Positions 29,913-38,939 of a stretch of 64,000 nucleotides of DNA are shown here, piece by piece. The DNA lies in contig NZ_JAGYJN010000001.1 of assembly GCF_018402035.1 (NCBI RefSeq), positions 496,001-560,000 of the forward strand. The letters are read 5' to 3'. The stretch is from Roseicyclus sp. (GTDB lineage Bacteria; Pseudomonadota; Alphaproteobacteria; Rhodobacterales; Rhodobacteraceae). The notes beneath the pieces were generated by a model that searched no databases, had not been told where the DNA came from, and was given only the letters and a program-made list of their open reading frames with translations. The translations under genes were made by a program, and so were the position numbers. How positions within the stretch are numbered: the first letter of the stretch is position 1; the number at the start of each line of letters is the position of its first letter.

Positions 29913-31061
29913 CTAACGCCGAGCGGCAAAGAAGGCGGACAAGCGCGCCACACCTTCGGTAATCTCATCGGTTCCGCGCGCATAAGACAGCCGCAAGAAA
30001 CGCGCGCCGCGCGTCTTGTCGAAATCAAGCCCCGGTGTCACGGCAACGCCTGCCTCGGCCAGTATCTCGGCGGAAAGCGCAAGGCTGTCATCGGTATAGG
30101 CCGAAACATCGACATAGATGTAGAACGCCCCATCGGCAGGCGCGCTTTGCGTCAGCCCGGCGGCGGCAAGCCCTGCCAGCACGATGCGCCGGTTCTCGGC
30201 ATAGACCGCGCGATGGGCGTCAAGTTCGGCCCGCCCCTCGGGGCTGAGGGCTGCAAGGGCTGCGATCTGGCTGGCATGGGCGGGGCAGATGAACATGTTC
30301 TGCGCCAAGCGTTCGACCACGCGCACATGATCAGGGGGCACCACCATCCAGCCAAGCCGCCAACCCGTCATCGAGAAATACTTGGAGAATGAGTTAATCA
30401 CATAGACATCATCGGTCACTTCCAGCGCGCTGACCGCCCGCCCCTCATATTGCAGGCCGTGATAAATCTCGTCTGAGATCAGGGCGATATCATGCGCGGC
30501 GCAGCCTTCGGCCAGCGCGCCAAGGGCGTGTTTATCCAGCATCGTGCCGGTGGGATTGGCGGGGCTTGCCACGATCAACCCATCGAGATCAGCCGACAAA
30601 TGCGCGGGCGTTGGCTGATAGCGCGTGTCGATCTCGGTCGTCAGGCCAACGGGTGTCAAGCTCATCGCGGTCAGGATTTGGCGATAGGAGGGGTAGCAGG
30701 GCTCGCCCAACCCCACCCGCGCACCTGCATCGAAAAGTGCCGAAAAGGCGAGGATAAAGCCCCCTGACGCCCCCGAGGTGAGCACCACACGGGCGGGATC
30801 TAGGTCAAGATCATACCATTCGCCATAAAGTGCCGCGATGGCCGCGCGCAAATCGGGCCTGCCCAAGGCGACGGTATAACCCAAGGGGCCTGCGTCCATC
30901 TCGGCGGCAAGCCTTTGGCGCGCGACCTTGGGCGCGCCGGTGCCGGGCTGGCCCACTTCCATATGGATGATATGGCGCCCGGCCGCTTCGGCGGCGCGCG
31001 CGGCCTCCATCACATCCATCACGATGAAGGGGTCAACGGCGCTACGGCGGGAAATGCGCAT
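29913..31061 (-). CDS. Pyridoxal-phosphate-dependent aminotransferase, class I/II
   Basis: The 382-residue enzyme belongs to fold type I. The Schiff-base lysine is in I-N-S-F-S-K-Y-F-S-M-T-G-W-R-L-G, and the phosphate/pyridine motifs are S-P-A-N-P-T-G and I-S-D-E-I-Y-H-G-L. The C-terminal R-L-S-Y-A contains the carboxylate-binding Arg. The ORF is open far upstream, but the family N-terminus (M-R-I-S-R-R-S) starts at the ATG at 31061 with a GGAG ribosome-binding site; the longer frame runs across the divergent dsbA-like gene and is not coding. Specificity (aspartate-like or other amino acids) cannot be fixed from sequence. Confidence 0.92.
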   Translation of the reverse strand: MRISRRSAVDPFIVMDVMEAARAAEAAGRHIIHMEVGQPGTGAPKVARQRLAAEMDAGPLGYTVALGRPDLRAAIAALYGEWYDLDLDPARVVLTSGASGGFILAFSALFDAGARVGLGEPCYPSYRQILTAMSLTPVGLTTEIDTRYQPTPAHLSADLDGLIVASPANPTGTMLDKHALGALAEGCAAHDIALISDEIYHGLQYEGRAVSALEVTDDVYVINSFSKYFSMTGWRLGWMVVPPDHVRVVERLAQNMFICPAHASQIAALAALSPEGRAELDAHRAVYAENRRIVLAGLAAAGLTQSAPADGAFYIYVDVSAYTDDSLALSAEILAEAGVAVTPGLDFDKTRGARFLRLSYARGTDEITEGVARLSAFFAARR

Positions 31062-31226
31062 CTTGGGGCTCCGGGCTTGTGCGCCTGTCTTGAACCAGCC
31101 TGCGGCCCCCGCGTCAACGCATGCCCGCGCAAAGGGGGGTGCGGCCAAGCGCAGGTAGCGGGCTTGCGCAAATATGCTAAGCTCAACACGACATCTGCCC
31201 GACCAACGAAAGAAAGCCCAACGCCA

Positions 31227-31991
31227 GTGTTCAAACAATTTGCTGCCCTGACGCTCGCCATTGCCCTTGGCTTTGGCCATGCCGCACCCGCCGCCGCAAC
31301 CGATCTCGACAATCTCAGCGCGGCCGAGCGCGCCGCCTTTCGTGCCGAGGTGCGCGCCTATCTGTTGGAAAACCCCCAAGTGCTGATGGAGGCCATCGCC
31401 GTTTTGGAGCAACAACAGGCCGAGGCCGAAGTGAACCGCGATAGCGTGGCGGTCGCCGCCAATGCCGATGCGCTGTTCGGCTCGGCCTTCGATGTCGTCG
31501 TCGGCAATCCCGAGGGCGATATCACCATCGTCGAGTTCATGGATTACCGCTGCAGCTTTTGCCGCCGCGCCCATCCGGAAGTCATGGATCTGATCAATTT
31601 CGATGGCAATATCCGGTTGATCATCAAGGAATTTCCGATCTTGGGCGAGCAATCGGTGTTGGCCGCGCGCTTTGCCATCGCGACGCGCGTCGCCCATGGC
31701 GATGCGGCCTATTTCGCGGTGCATGATGCGCTGATGAATATGCGCGGTGATATCAGCATCCCCGCCTTCGAGGCGCTGGCGGCGGCACTTGATCTGGATG
31801 GGGCGGCGATCATCGCGGCGATGAATGACCCGCTGGTGCAGGCCACGATCGATTACAATTATGCGCTTGGCCAAGAGCTTGCGATCACCGGCACACCAAG
31901 CTTTGTCTTCGGTGATCAAATGGTGCGCGGCTATGTGCCGCTTGATGGGATGCAACAGATCGTGGCGATGCTGCGCGAGAGCGCGAACTGA
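31227..31991 (+). CDS. Exported DsbA-family thiol oxidoreductase
   Basis: The 254-residue protein starts at a GTG at 31227, chosen because it gives a clean signal peptide (F-K-Q-F-A-A-L-T-L-A to A-P-A-A-A). The mature part has a helical N-terminal extension and then a thioredoxin fold with the active site C109-S-F-C112 in D-Y-R-C-S-F-C-R-R-A-H-P and the cis-proline in G-T-P-S-F-V-F-G. The extra N-terminal helix (Y-L-L-E-N-P-Q-V-L-M-E-A) marks the Com1/ScsC-like branch of DsbA proteins. It oxidises or isomerises disulfides in the periplasm. It is divergent from the aminotransferase (165 bases between) and convergent with rne. Confidence 0.92.
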   Translation: MFKQFAALTLAIALGFGHAAPAAATDLDNLSAAERAAFRAEVRAYLLENPQVLMEAIAVLEQQQAEAEVNRDSVAVAANADALFGSAFDVVVGNPEGDITIVEFMDYRCSFCRRAHPEVMDLINFDGNIRLIIKEFPILGEQSVLAARFAIATRVAHGDAAYFAVHDALMNMRGDISIPAFEALAAALDLDGAAIIAAMNDPLVQATIDYNYALGQELAITGTPSFVFGDQMVRGYVPLDGMQQIVAMLRESAN

Positions 31992-32016
31992 CACAGGTCA
32001 CCTGTCACTGACAAAG

Positions 32017-32047
32017 AAAAAGGGCGTCCCTTGGGGACGCCCTTTTT
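32017..32047. terminator. Bidirectional terminator between the dsbA-like gene and rne
   Basis: GGGCGTCC (32022-32029) pairs with GGACGCCC (32035-32042), flanked by A5 on the left and T5 on the right. The A/T symmetry lets it terminate both converging genes. Confidence 0.92.
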
Positions 32048-32057
32048 CGTGATCATC

Positions 32058-34685
32058 TCAGCCTTTCGACCACCAACCACGGCGGCGCGGCTTATCCGGC
32101 TCGGCGGGGGCCGGTGCGCTTGGGGCGAGCGCGGCCACGGGTTCTGCCTTGGCGGGTGCCGCCTCAGCGGGTGCCGGGGCGGGTTCTGGTTCTGGGGCCG
32201 GTGCCGGCTCTGCTGCGACGACGAGGGCGTCAGATGTCGGCAAAGCCTCTGCATTGGCTGCAGGCTTGGCGCGGCTACGGCTGCGCGGCTTCGCGGCGGG
32301 CTTGGCGGGGGCCTCTGCCACCGCTGCGGCGGGCGCTGGCTCGGCCTCAGCCTCAGCCTCAGCTTTGGCTTGCGCCTCAACGACCACCGGTTCTGCCTTG
32401 GCAGCGGCGGGCTTGCGGCTGCGCCGCTTTGGCTTTTCAGCGGCAACCTCGGCCACTGTTTCGGGTGCCACTGCAACCTCTGGCGCGGCTACGGGTGACA
32501 TTTCGGCGGAAGTATCACCGTCGCCTTCGCCCTCATTCACAGCTTCGGCATCGGTCTCAAAGTCCATCTCGACACCGTTCTCGCCGATCTTCTTGCGCCG
32601 TCCACGGCCACCACGGCGGCGGCGGCGCTTTTTGCGCGGGTTGTCTTCGCCATTCTCCGCATCAGGGGCAGCGCTGACCGCGGGCTTGGTGGCGGGCGCT
32701 TCGCTTTCGTCATCCTCATCGATATCGACATCGACGATTGCCTCGTCCTCATCCTCGATATCGTCCATCAAGGTGGCGTCCATCGCAATCACGGGCGAAA
32801 CAGCCGTGATCTTGCGCGTTGCGGTCTTGAAACGCTCGAATTTGAAATCGGGCGAGACCATCGCAGCATCGGCTTCGATCCGGATAGACATGCCGTAGCG
32901 CAACTCGATGGCGACCAGATAATCGCGCTTTTCGTTCATCAAATAGTTCACGATGTCGACAGGCGCGATCACCTTGACCTCTTTGGACCGGCCCTTGCCG
33001 CCCTCTTCCTCAAGCTGGCGCAAGATCGACAAGGCAAGGCTGTCATCAGAGCGGATAAGCCCCGTGCCATGGCAATGCTTACAGGGCTGGGTCGTGGCCT
33101 CGAGCATGCCGGGGCGCAAACGTTGGCGCGACATCTCGAGCAGGCCAAAGGTCGAGATGCGGCCCACCTGTATGCGCGCGCGGTCGGTCTTGAGCTTGTC
33201 TTTCAGCCGCTTCTCGACCGCCAGATTATTGCGCCGCTCGTCCATATCGATGAAGTCGATGACGATCAGACCGGCCAAATCGCGCAGGCGCACTTGGCGG
33301 GCAACCTCTTCGGCGGCCTCAAGATTGGTCTTGAGCGCTGTCTCTTCGATCGAGCCTTCCTTGGTGGCCCGGCCCGAGTTCACATCGATGGCCACCAGTG
33401 CCTCGGTGATGCCGATCACGATATAGCCGCCCGAGCGCAGCTGCACGGTCGGGTTGAACATATCGGCCAGATAGCCCTCGACCTTGTAGCGCGCGAAAAG
33501 CGGTGTGGGATCGGTATAGGCTTTCACGTTCTTGGCATGGGACGGCATGATCATTTTCATGAAGTCCTTGGCATGGCGATAGCCTGCCTCGCCTTCGACC
33601 AGCACCTCGTCGATCTCGCGGGTGTAAAGATCGCGGATCGTGCGGTGGATCAGATCACCCTCCTCATAGATCGGGGCGGGCGCGATGGATTTCAGCGTGA
33701 GTTCGCGGATCTGTTCCCACTGACGCTGAAGATATTCGTAATCGCGCTTGATCTCGGTCTTGGTGCGCTGAGAACCTGCGGTGCGGATGATCAGCCCCGC
33801 GCCCTGCGGCACATCGATTTCTTGGGCGATTTCCTTAAGCTTCTTGCGGTCGGCGATATTGGTGATCTTGCGCGAAATGCCACCGCCCCGCGCCGTGTTG
33901 GGCATGAGCACGCAGTAGCGACCTGCAAGGCTCAGATATGTCGTCAGCGCCGCACCCTTGTTGCCGCGCTCTTCCTTGACCACCTGCACCAGCATGATCT
34001 GGCGCACTTTCACAACCTCTTGGATTTTGTATCTGCGCGCGCGCGGTTTGCGCATCGGGCGGATATCTTCCTCGGCGTCGTCATCGGTGACGGTTTCGGG
34101 CGCTTGGCCCATATCGCCGTCATCATCATGGGCATGATCGCCCTCGTCATGGCCGTTGTCGCCATGATCGCCGTTGTCGTCGCCTTCGGTATCAAAATCG
34201 GCGTCGTTGTTGCTGTCTTGATCGGGCGCATCGCCCAGATCGACCACTTCCATGCCTTCGATGGGTGTGACGTCGGCAGTGGTGACCGCGTCGCCTGTCA
34301 CGGCCTCGGCCTTGGTCTCGCCGGATTTACGGCGGCGCGGGCGGCGGGCGCGCTTGGGCTTTGCCTCTTCCTCGGCCTCATCGGCCATGGATTCGGCGTA
34401 TTCGCGCTCCTCGCGCAACAGCGCTTCGCGATCGGCCACGGGGATCTGGTAGTAATCGGGATGGATTTCCGAGAAAGCAAGGAAACCATGCCGGTTTCCG
34501 CCGTAATCCACAAAGGCGGCTTGTAACGAGGGTTCGACCCGCGTGACCTTTGCCAGATAGATATTTCCCGCAAGTTGCCGCTTGTTTAGCGACTCGAAAT
34601 CGAATTCTTCGACCTTGATTCCGTCAACCACGACAACCCGGGTTTCTTCCGGGTGGGTGGCATCGATGAGCATCTGCTTAGCCAT
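32058..34685 (-). CDS. rne: Ribonuclease E
   Basis: The 875-residue endoribonuclease organises mRNA decay and rRNA/tRNA processing. The start is the ATG at 34685 (M-A-K-Q-M-L-I-D-A-T). The S1 domain (from about residue 35) is interrupted at about residues 95-220 by an Arg/Lys patch and a long Asp/Glu/His-rich insert, then resumes at K-V-R-Q-I-M-L-V-Q-V. The catalytic Mg-binding aspartates are D434 (V-A-I-D-V-N-S-G-R) and D477 (V-I-D-F-I-D), and the zinc link is C535-K-H-C538. From about residue 680 the C-terminus is disordered, with acidic, Arg-rich and Ala/Pro/Glu-rich stretches expected to bind degradosome partners, and it ends in R-R-G-W-W. A 432-base leader precedes it. Confidence 0.96.
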   Translation of the reverse strand: MAKQMLIDATHPEETRVVVVDGIKVEEFDFESLNKRQLAGNIYLAKVTRVEPSLQAAFVDYGGNRHGFLAFSEIHPDYYQIPVADREALLREEREYAESMADEAEEEAKPKRARRPRRRKSGETKAEAVTGDAVTTADVTPIEGMEVVDLGDAPDQDSNNDADFDTEGDDNGDHGDNGHDEGDHAHDDDGDMGQAPETVTDDDAEEDIRPMRKPRARRYKIQEVVKVRQIMLVQVVKEERGNKGAALTTYLSLAGRYCVLMPNTARGGGISRKITNIADRKKLKEIAQEIDVPQGAGLIIRTAGSQRTKTEIKRDYEYLQRQWEQIRELTLKSIAPAPIYEEGDLIHRTIRDLYTREIDEVLVEGEAGYRHAKDFMKMIMPSHAKNVKAYTDPTPLFARYKVEGYLADMFNPTVQLRSGGYIVIGITEALVAIDVNSGRATKEGSIEETALKTNLEAAEEVARQVRLRDLAGLIVIDFIDMDERRNNLAVEKRLKDKLKTDRARIQVGRISTFGLLEMSRQRLRPGMLEATTQPCKHCHGTGLIRSDDSLALSILRQLEEEGGKGRSKEVKVIAPVDIVNYLMNEKRDYLVAIELRYGMSIRIEADAAMVSPDFKFERFKTATRKITAVSPVIAMDATLMDDIEDEDEAIVDVDIDEDDESEAPATKPAVSAAPDAENGEDNPRKKRRRRRGGRGRRKKIGENGVEMDFETDAEAVNEGEGDGDTSAEMSPVAAPEVAVAPETVAEVAAEKPKRRSRKPAAAKAEPVVVEAQAKAEAEAEAEPAPAAAVAEAPAKPAAKPRSRSRAKPAANAEALPTSDALVVAAEPAPAPEPEPAPAPAEAAPAKAEPVAALAPSAPAPAEPDKPRRRGWWSKG

Positions 34686-35117
34686 GATATCCTTGCCCGC
34701 GACAGGCCACGCGCGCGCCCCGGCGGTGCAATGCACCGGACGGCGGGGGCGATGTCGCGATATATGTGATGGGCGATGCCGGGGGCCGTGGCGACGGCTG
34801 AGGTTGTGACCCCTGCCCGTCTTGCCATGTCTGTGCCCTGAGCGTGCATCGCGTCTGTCTCCGGTCGTGCCGATCATCGACGCGACCATTCATGCCCCGT
34901 TGCGGGGGCGGTTCAATGTGGGACGAACCGATCCGATTCGTGCCCGAGTGACCTGCTGTCCCTGTCGCGCTCGGGATCCGGCGCGGATGGGGGATGCAGA
35001 GAAACTGGTTCAAACGGCAAGATGCCGTCCTCGCACATTAAGGGGCGCGTGATGCAAAACGCAATGGCAATTCGTGCGGACAACAAAGCGCGCTTGGGCG
35101 TCAGACAGGCCCGCGAT
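34686..35117 (-). other. Long rne leader / intergenic region without a gene
   Basis: These 432 bases separate dctD and rne. I see no convincing ORF; an open frame at 34678-35013 is Arg/Pro-rich and unlike a real protein. The part near rne can fold, for example CGGTGCA at 34724-34730 pairing with TGCACCG at 34732-34738. RNase E genes usually carry long structured 5' leaders through which the enzyme represses itself, and this region fits that. No confident promoter was found. Confidence 0.5.
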
Positions 35118-36434
35118 TTACAGGTAATCCGACCGGCTTAGCCCGTATTTGGCCATTTTCTCATTCAAGGTCCGGCGCGGCAGGCAAAGCTCATCCATCA
35201 CATTTGCAATCGCACCGCGATGGCGGCGCATGGTGTTGTCGATCAGCATCCGCTCAAAGGCTTCGACATATTCCTTGAGCGGCTTGCCCTCGCCGATGGC
35301 TTGCGGTGCGATCTCGGCATTGTCGGCCATCAAGAGCGAGGCAATCGAGCCCGAGCCGCGACGCTGTTGCAAGATCGCGCGCTCGGCGATGTTGATCAAT
35401 TGGCGCACATTGCCGGGCCATGGCGCTTGCAAAAGCTGGGCGGCTTCTTGGGCTGTGACCTGTGGTGCCTCGGTGCCGTATTCCTCGCCGAATTGTTCGC
35501 CGAACCGGGTGAAGAGCGTCAAGATATCCTCGCCGCGCTGACGCAGCGGCGGCAGGTCGATGCGCATGGCGGCCAGCCGGTAGAACAGATCCGGGCGCAG
35601 GCTGGCCTCGCAGTGTTCGGGCTCGGACGCGTTACAGATCGCCACGATGCGGGTTTCGGCGGGCACGCCTTGGGCGTTAATCACGGTCAACAGCCGCGCC
35701 TGAAGCGATTGCGGCAGGCTTTCGATATCTTCGAGCACCAAGGTGCCGCCGCGCGTTTGTTCGACCAAGGGTTTGTCTTGATCTTCACCCACGGGGCCGA
35801 ACAGGCGCGCGGCCAAGGTCTCTTCGTCATGGGCTGCGCATGACAGCGCCACGAAACTGCGGCCTGCGCGCGGGCCAACCGCGTGCAGCGCATGGGCGAC
35901 AAGGGTCTTGCCTGTGCCGGTCTCGCCCGTGATCAGCACATGACCATCGGCTTGGCCCAGATCGAGGATATCTTCGCGCAGCCGCTCCATCACGGCGCTG
36001 GTGCCGATCAGCTTACGCATCAGCACCGTGCCATCGCTGAGTTCGCGGCGCAGCGCGCGGTTATCGAGCGTCAGGCGGCGCTGTTGGCCCGCGCGCTTGG
36101 CCAGATCGGTCATCCGGTCGGGATTGAAGGGTTTTTCGAGGAAGTCATAAGCGCCGATCCGCATCGCCTCGACCGCCATGGGCACATCGCCATGGCCCGT
36201 GATCATGATCACCGGCAGACCGCTATCAATGCCCATCAAGCGCTTGAGAAAGGCCATGCCATCCATGCCCGGCATCTTGACGTCGCTGACCACGACACCC
36301 GGCCAATCAGCGCCAATCACCTTAAGCGCCTCTTCGGCCGAGGCGAAGGTTTCGGTCTCGAACCCCGAGAGCGCCAGCCATTGGCTGATCGATTGGCGCA
36401 TATCTTGTTCGTCATCCACGATCGCGATTTTCAT
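35118..36434 (-). CDS. dctD: DctD-like response regulator (AAA+ NtrC family) lacking the GAFTGA loop
   Basis: The 438-residue protein has a receiver domain (phospho-acceptor D51, K101), an AAA+ domain with Walker A G170-E-T-G-T-G-K-T177 and Walker B in T-L-V-L-E-D, and a C-terminal Fis-type helix-turn-helix (L-P-R-R-T-L-N-E-K-M). Between A-A-R-L-F-G (residues 208-213) and G-G-T-L-V-L the sequence is shortened, and the G-A-F-T-G-A loop that contacts sigma-54 is absent. Rhodobacter capsulatus NtrC also lacks this loop and works with the housekeeping sigma factor, so the same may hold here. It is paired with the kinase gene 18 bases upstream. Confidence 0.85.
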   Translation of the reverse strand: MKIAIVDDEQDMRQSISQWLALSGFETETFASAEEALKVIGADWPGVVVSDVKMPGMDGMAFLKRLMGIDSGLPVIMITGHGDVPMAVEAMRIGAYDFLEKPFNPDRMTDLAKRAGQQRRLTLDNRALRRELSDGTVLMRKLIGTSAVMERLREDILDLGQADGHVLITGETGTGKTLVAHALHAVGPRAGRSFVALSCAAHDEETLAARLFGPVGEDQDKPLVEQTRGGTLVLEDIESLPQSLQARLLTVINAQGVPAETRIVAICNASEPEHCEASLRPDLFYRLAAMRIDLPPLRQRGEDILTLFTRFGEQFGEEYGTEAPQVTAQEAAQLLQAPWPGNVRQLINIAERAILQQRRGSGSIASLLMADNAEIAPQAIGEGKPLKEYVEAFERMLIDNTMRRHRGAIANVMDELCLPRRTLNEKMAKYGLSRSDYL

Positions 36435-36452
36435 TTGCGCTTTCCTTTCCCG

Positions 36453-38222
36453 CTACTGTGCGGCCTTCGTCGTGCTAGCGGACAACGGCCGCAGACGGAT
36501 CTCGAACACTGCGCCACCCGTTTCGCCATTGCGCGCGGTCAACCGACCGCCAAAATCGGTGATGATCCCCGACGAAATCGCCAACCCAAGCCCCACCCCC
36601 TCACCGGGTTTCTTGGTGGTATAGAACGGCTCGAACAAGGCATCGAGATCGTCAATCCCCTTGCCGCTGTCGCGCACGGTCAGAACTGCCTCTTCGCCCT
36701 CGGCGATCAACAGGTCCAACTCGCGTTTCTCGACATCCTTGAGTGCGTCAAGCGCGTTGCGCAGCAAGTTGATAATCACCTGTTCCAATCGCAGCCGGTC
36801 GGCCAAGACCATGACCGGGCGGCGCGGCAGGCTTTGGTTGATCTCGACCCGCGTGGTGCGCAATTGCGGCTCCATCATCGTGAGCGCCCCCTTGAGTGCG
36901 TCACGCAGATCGACGGGTTCCAACGCATCTCCGCCCTTTCTTGCATAGGATTTCAGCTGCCGCGTGATCGCACCCATCCGGTCGATCAGATCATCGATGC
37001 GCTGAAAACTCGAGGCGGCCTCCTCCACGCGCTTGCGTTGTAACAACAGGCGCGCACCAGCCAGATAGGTTTTCATCGCCGCAAGCGGCTGGTTCAACTC
37101 ATGGCTGACCGCCGCCGACATCTCACCCAAGACGGCCAGTTTCTGGCTTTGCGCAAGGCTTTGCTCGGCCTCTTCCAGCGTGCGTTCGACGCGCTGGCGC
37201 TCGGCGATTTCCCGCTGGAGCCGCGCATTCAACCGGCGAAGCTCTGCCGATTCGCGTTGCAGTCGAAAGGTTTGCATCCGCGCGCGACGGCCAAAAACGT
37301 AAAACCCCCCCGCCAAGAGGAGCGCGAATCCCATGATCTGGAGCGAGAGAACCCCGTTCACCCGCTCGCGCACCGAGGTGAAGGTTGTATAGCTGACGAT
37401 ACGCCAGCCCCGAAACGGGATGCGACTTTCGAGCCGGATGATGTCGCCTTCGAAAAAGCCCGGTCTTACTTCGCCGAAAGCGAAATCGCCGGTGGCTTGG
37501 AGCGCGCGCTGAATGGCGGTTTGGACGGGTTGCAGCGCCAGCGCCTCGGCCTCGGTCCGGCCACGCCAGCGCGGTTCGGTCGACAAGATAATATCGCCCT
37601 CGCTATTCATCAAAAAGATCGCCTCGGTCGCACCCCGCCAGCGTTCGACAAGGCGCGAGAGGTCAACCTCGACCACGATGACCCCCAAAAGCCCGTTATC
37701 CATGCCCTGCATGGCGCGCGAAAAGGTAAAGTCGAAGCGCCCGGTTTCAGGCTCGTTGGAGGTGAATACCGTATCGGTCGAGCGGATGGCTTGGACGAAA
37801 AACGGATCATCGCTGCGGGTTTGGCCCAGTCGCTCGCGGTCGGTGGCGGCCACAACGCGCCCGTCCCCATCCAGCAGCATCAGGGAGGCCGCGCCGATTT
37901 CCTCCACATAAGAGATCAGCCGCGCGCTGGTTTCTTGAAAGCTGTCGGTCTCAAGCGAGCGGATCAGCATCGGATCGCGCGACAGCAACAGCGGCACGAC
38001 GGAATGGCGCTGTAGCTCTGATTGTAAGCTGCCCGAATAGATCGCCAAGCGCAGTTCCGCCCGGTTGCGGGTCGTTTCGGTGAAGCGCTGTGTCAAAAAG
38101 CCGTTCGACACCCAAATGATCGCGGCTGCACCCAGCACGAAGACCACCAGAATCGCGCGCTGCGCCCAGCTTGGGCGGCGCGGCTGCGGGTCTTGCGCAC
38201 CATGAGGATCGACGGTGATCAT
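36453..38222 (-). CDS. dctB: DctB-like sensor histidine kinase
   Basis: The 589-residue kinase has two transmembrane helices (about residues 22-42 and 300-318) flanking a periplasmic PDC/Cache-type sensor of about 255 residues. A coiled-coil linker follows, then a phospho-acceptor domain (A-A-V-S-H-E-L-N-Q-P-L-A-A-M) and an ATPase domain with N, D-S-G-K-G and G-L-G-L-A-I boxes. The layout matches DctB, which senses C4-dicarboxylates, and the partner regulator follows 18 bases downstream. No dicarboxylate transporter gene is adjacent within the window, so the ligand is inferred from family resemblance only. Confidence 0.85.
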   Translation of the reverse strand: MITVDPHGAQDPQPRRPSWAQRAILVVFVLGAAAIIWVSNGFLTQRFTETTRNRAELRLAIYSGSLQSELQRHSVVPLLLSRDPMLIRSLETDSFQETSARLISYVEEIGAASLMLLDGDGRVVAATDRERLGQTRSDDPFFVQAIRSTDTVFTSNEPETGRFDFTFSRAMQGMDNGLLGVIVVEVDLSRLVERWRGATEAIFLMNSEGDIILSTEPRWRGRTEAEALALQPVQTAIQRALQATGDFAFGEVRPGFFEGDIIRLESRIPFRGWRIVSYTTFTSVRERVNGVLSLQIMGFALLLAGGFYVFGRRARMQTFRLQRESAELRRLNARLQREIAERQRVERTLEEAEQSLAQSQKLAVLGEMSAAVSHELNQPLAAMKTYLAGARLLLQRKRVEEAASSFQRIDDLIDRMGAITRQLKSYARKGGDALEPVDLRDALKGALTMMEPQLRTTRVEINQSLPRRPVMVLADRLRLEQVIINLLRNALDALKDVEKRELDLLIAEGEEAVLTVRDSGKGIDDLDALFEPFYTTKKPGEGVGLGLAISSGIITDFGGRLTARNGETGGAVFEIRLRPLSASTTKAAQ

Positions 38223-38270
38223 CGCACTATCGTAGGGGCGCGCGGCCCCGCACTCAAGCCATGCGCGCGC

Positions 38271-38939
38271 TTAGGCCGCGACCAAGGCTTGGGCGAGGCT
38301 TTGGAACATGACCGCACCATCGGCGCTGCCATGGGCAGGCTCCATCGCGCGTTCGGGATGCGGCATCAAGCCCAGCACCCGGCGATTGGCGCTCAGCACG
38401 CCCGCGATATCGTCGACCGCGCCATTGGGGTTGCCCAGATAGCGAAAGGCGACCCGATCCTCGGCGGTAAGCTGGGCCAGTGTTTCGGGATCGGCGACGT
38501 AGTTGCCATCATGATGCGCAATCGGAATGGTGATTTCGGCACCCTGCGCATAGCCGTTCGTGAACAGGCTATCGGTTGTCTCGACCCGCAGTTTTTGCGG
38601 GCGACAGACGAATTTCAGCCCGGCATTGCGCATCAAGGCACCGGGCAGGATGCGGGTCTCGCACAAGACCTGAAAGCCGTTGCAAATGCCCAAGACATAG
38701 CCACCGCGCGCCGCATGGGCGCCCACGGCCTGCATGATCGGCGATTGCGCGGCAATCGCCCCGCAGCGCAGGTAGTCGCCATAGGAAAACCCACCCGGCA
38801 CGCCCACGATATCGATGCCCGCAGGCAAGGCCGCATCCTTGTGCCAGATCATCTGGGTCTCAAAGCCCGCCGCGCGAAAGGCCACGGCCAGATCGCGGTC
38901 GCAGTTGGAGCCGGGAAAAACCAGAACCGCCGCCTTCAC
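38271..38939 (-). CDS. purQ: Phosphoribosylformylglycinamidine synthase, glutaminase subunit
   Basis: The class I glutamine amidotransferase supplies ammonia for the fourth step of purine synthesis. The start is GTG at 38939, where the stop of purS overlaps (GTGA), giving 222 residues that match the family start ([15 protein letters not shown]). The nucleophile is C86 in G-I-C-N-G-F-Q, with the His/Glu pair in P-H-P-E-R. It works as a complex with PurS and PurL; purL is not in the window. The operon order is purC, purS, purQ on the minus strand. Confidence 0.96.
   Translation of the reverse strand: MKAAVLVFPGSNCDRDLAVAFRAAGFETQMIWHKDAALPAGIDIVGVPGGFSYGDYLRCGAIAAQSPIMQAVGAHAARGGYVLGICNGFQVLCETRILPGALMRNAGLKFVCRPQKLRVETTDSLFTNGYAQGAEITIPIAHHDGNYVADPETLAQLTAEDRVAFRYLGNPNGAVDDIAGVLSANRRVLGLMPHPERAMEPAHGSADGAVMFQSLAQALVAA

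Noticed and set aside
31617-31628. TTGATCATCAAG as a possible FNR-type site
   Set aside because: FNR sites need TTGAT-N4-ATCAA; here the spacer is one base and the sequence is inside the dsbA-like coding region.
31062-31994. The aminotransferase frame stays open upstream to 31994
   Set aside because: The extension runs antisense across the DsbA-like gene, lacks family similarity, and the true N-terminus with a GGAG site is at 31061.
31993-32005. ACAGGT-C-ACCTGT palindrome after the dsbA-like gene
   Set aside because: It is at the 3' end just before a strong terminator, not near any promoter, so an operator is unlikely.
34678-35013. A 111-codon minus-strand frame in the rne leader
   Set aside because: Its product is Arg/Pro/His-rich with no domain or ribosome-binding site, and it overlaps the rne start in another frame.
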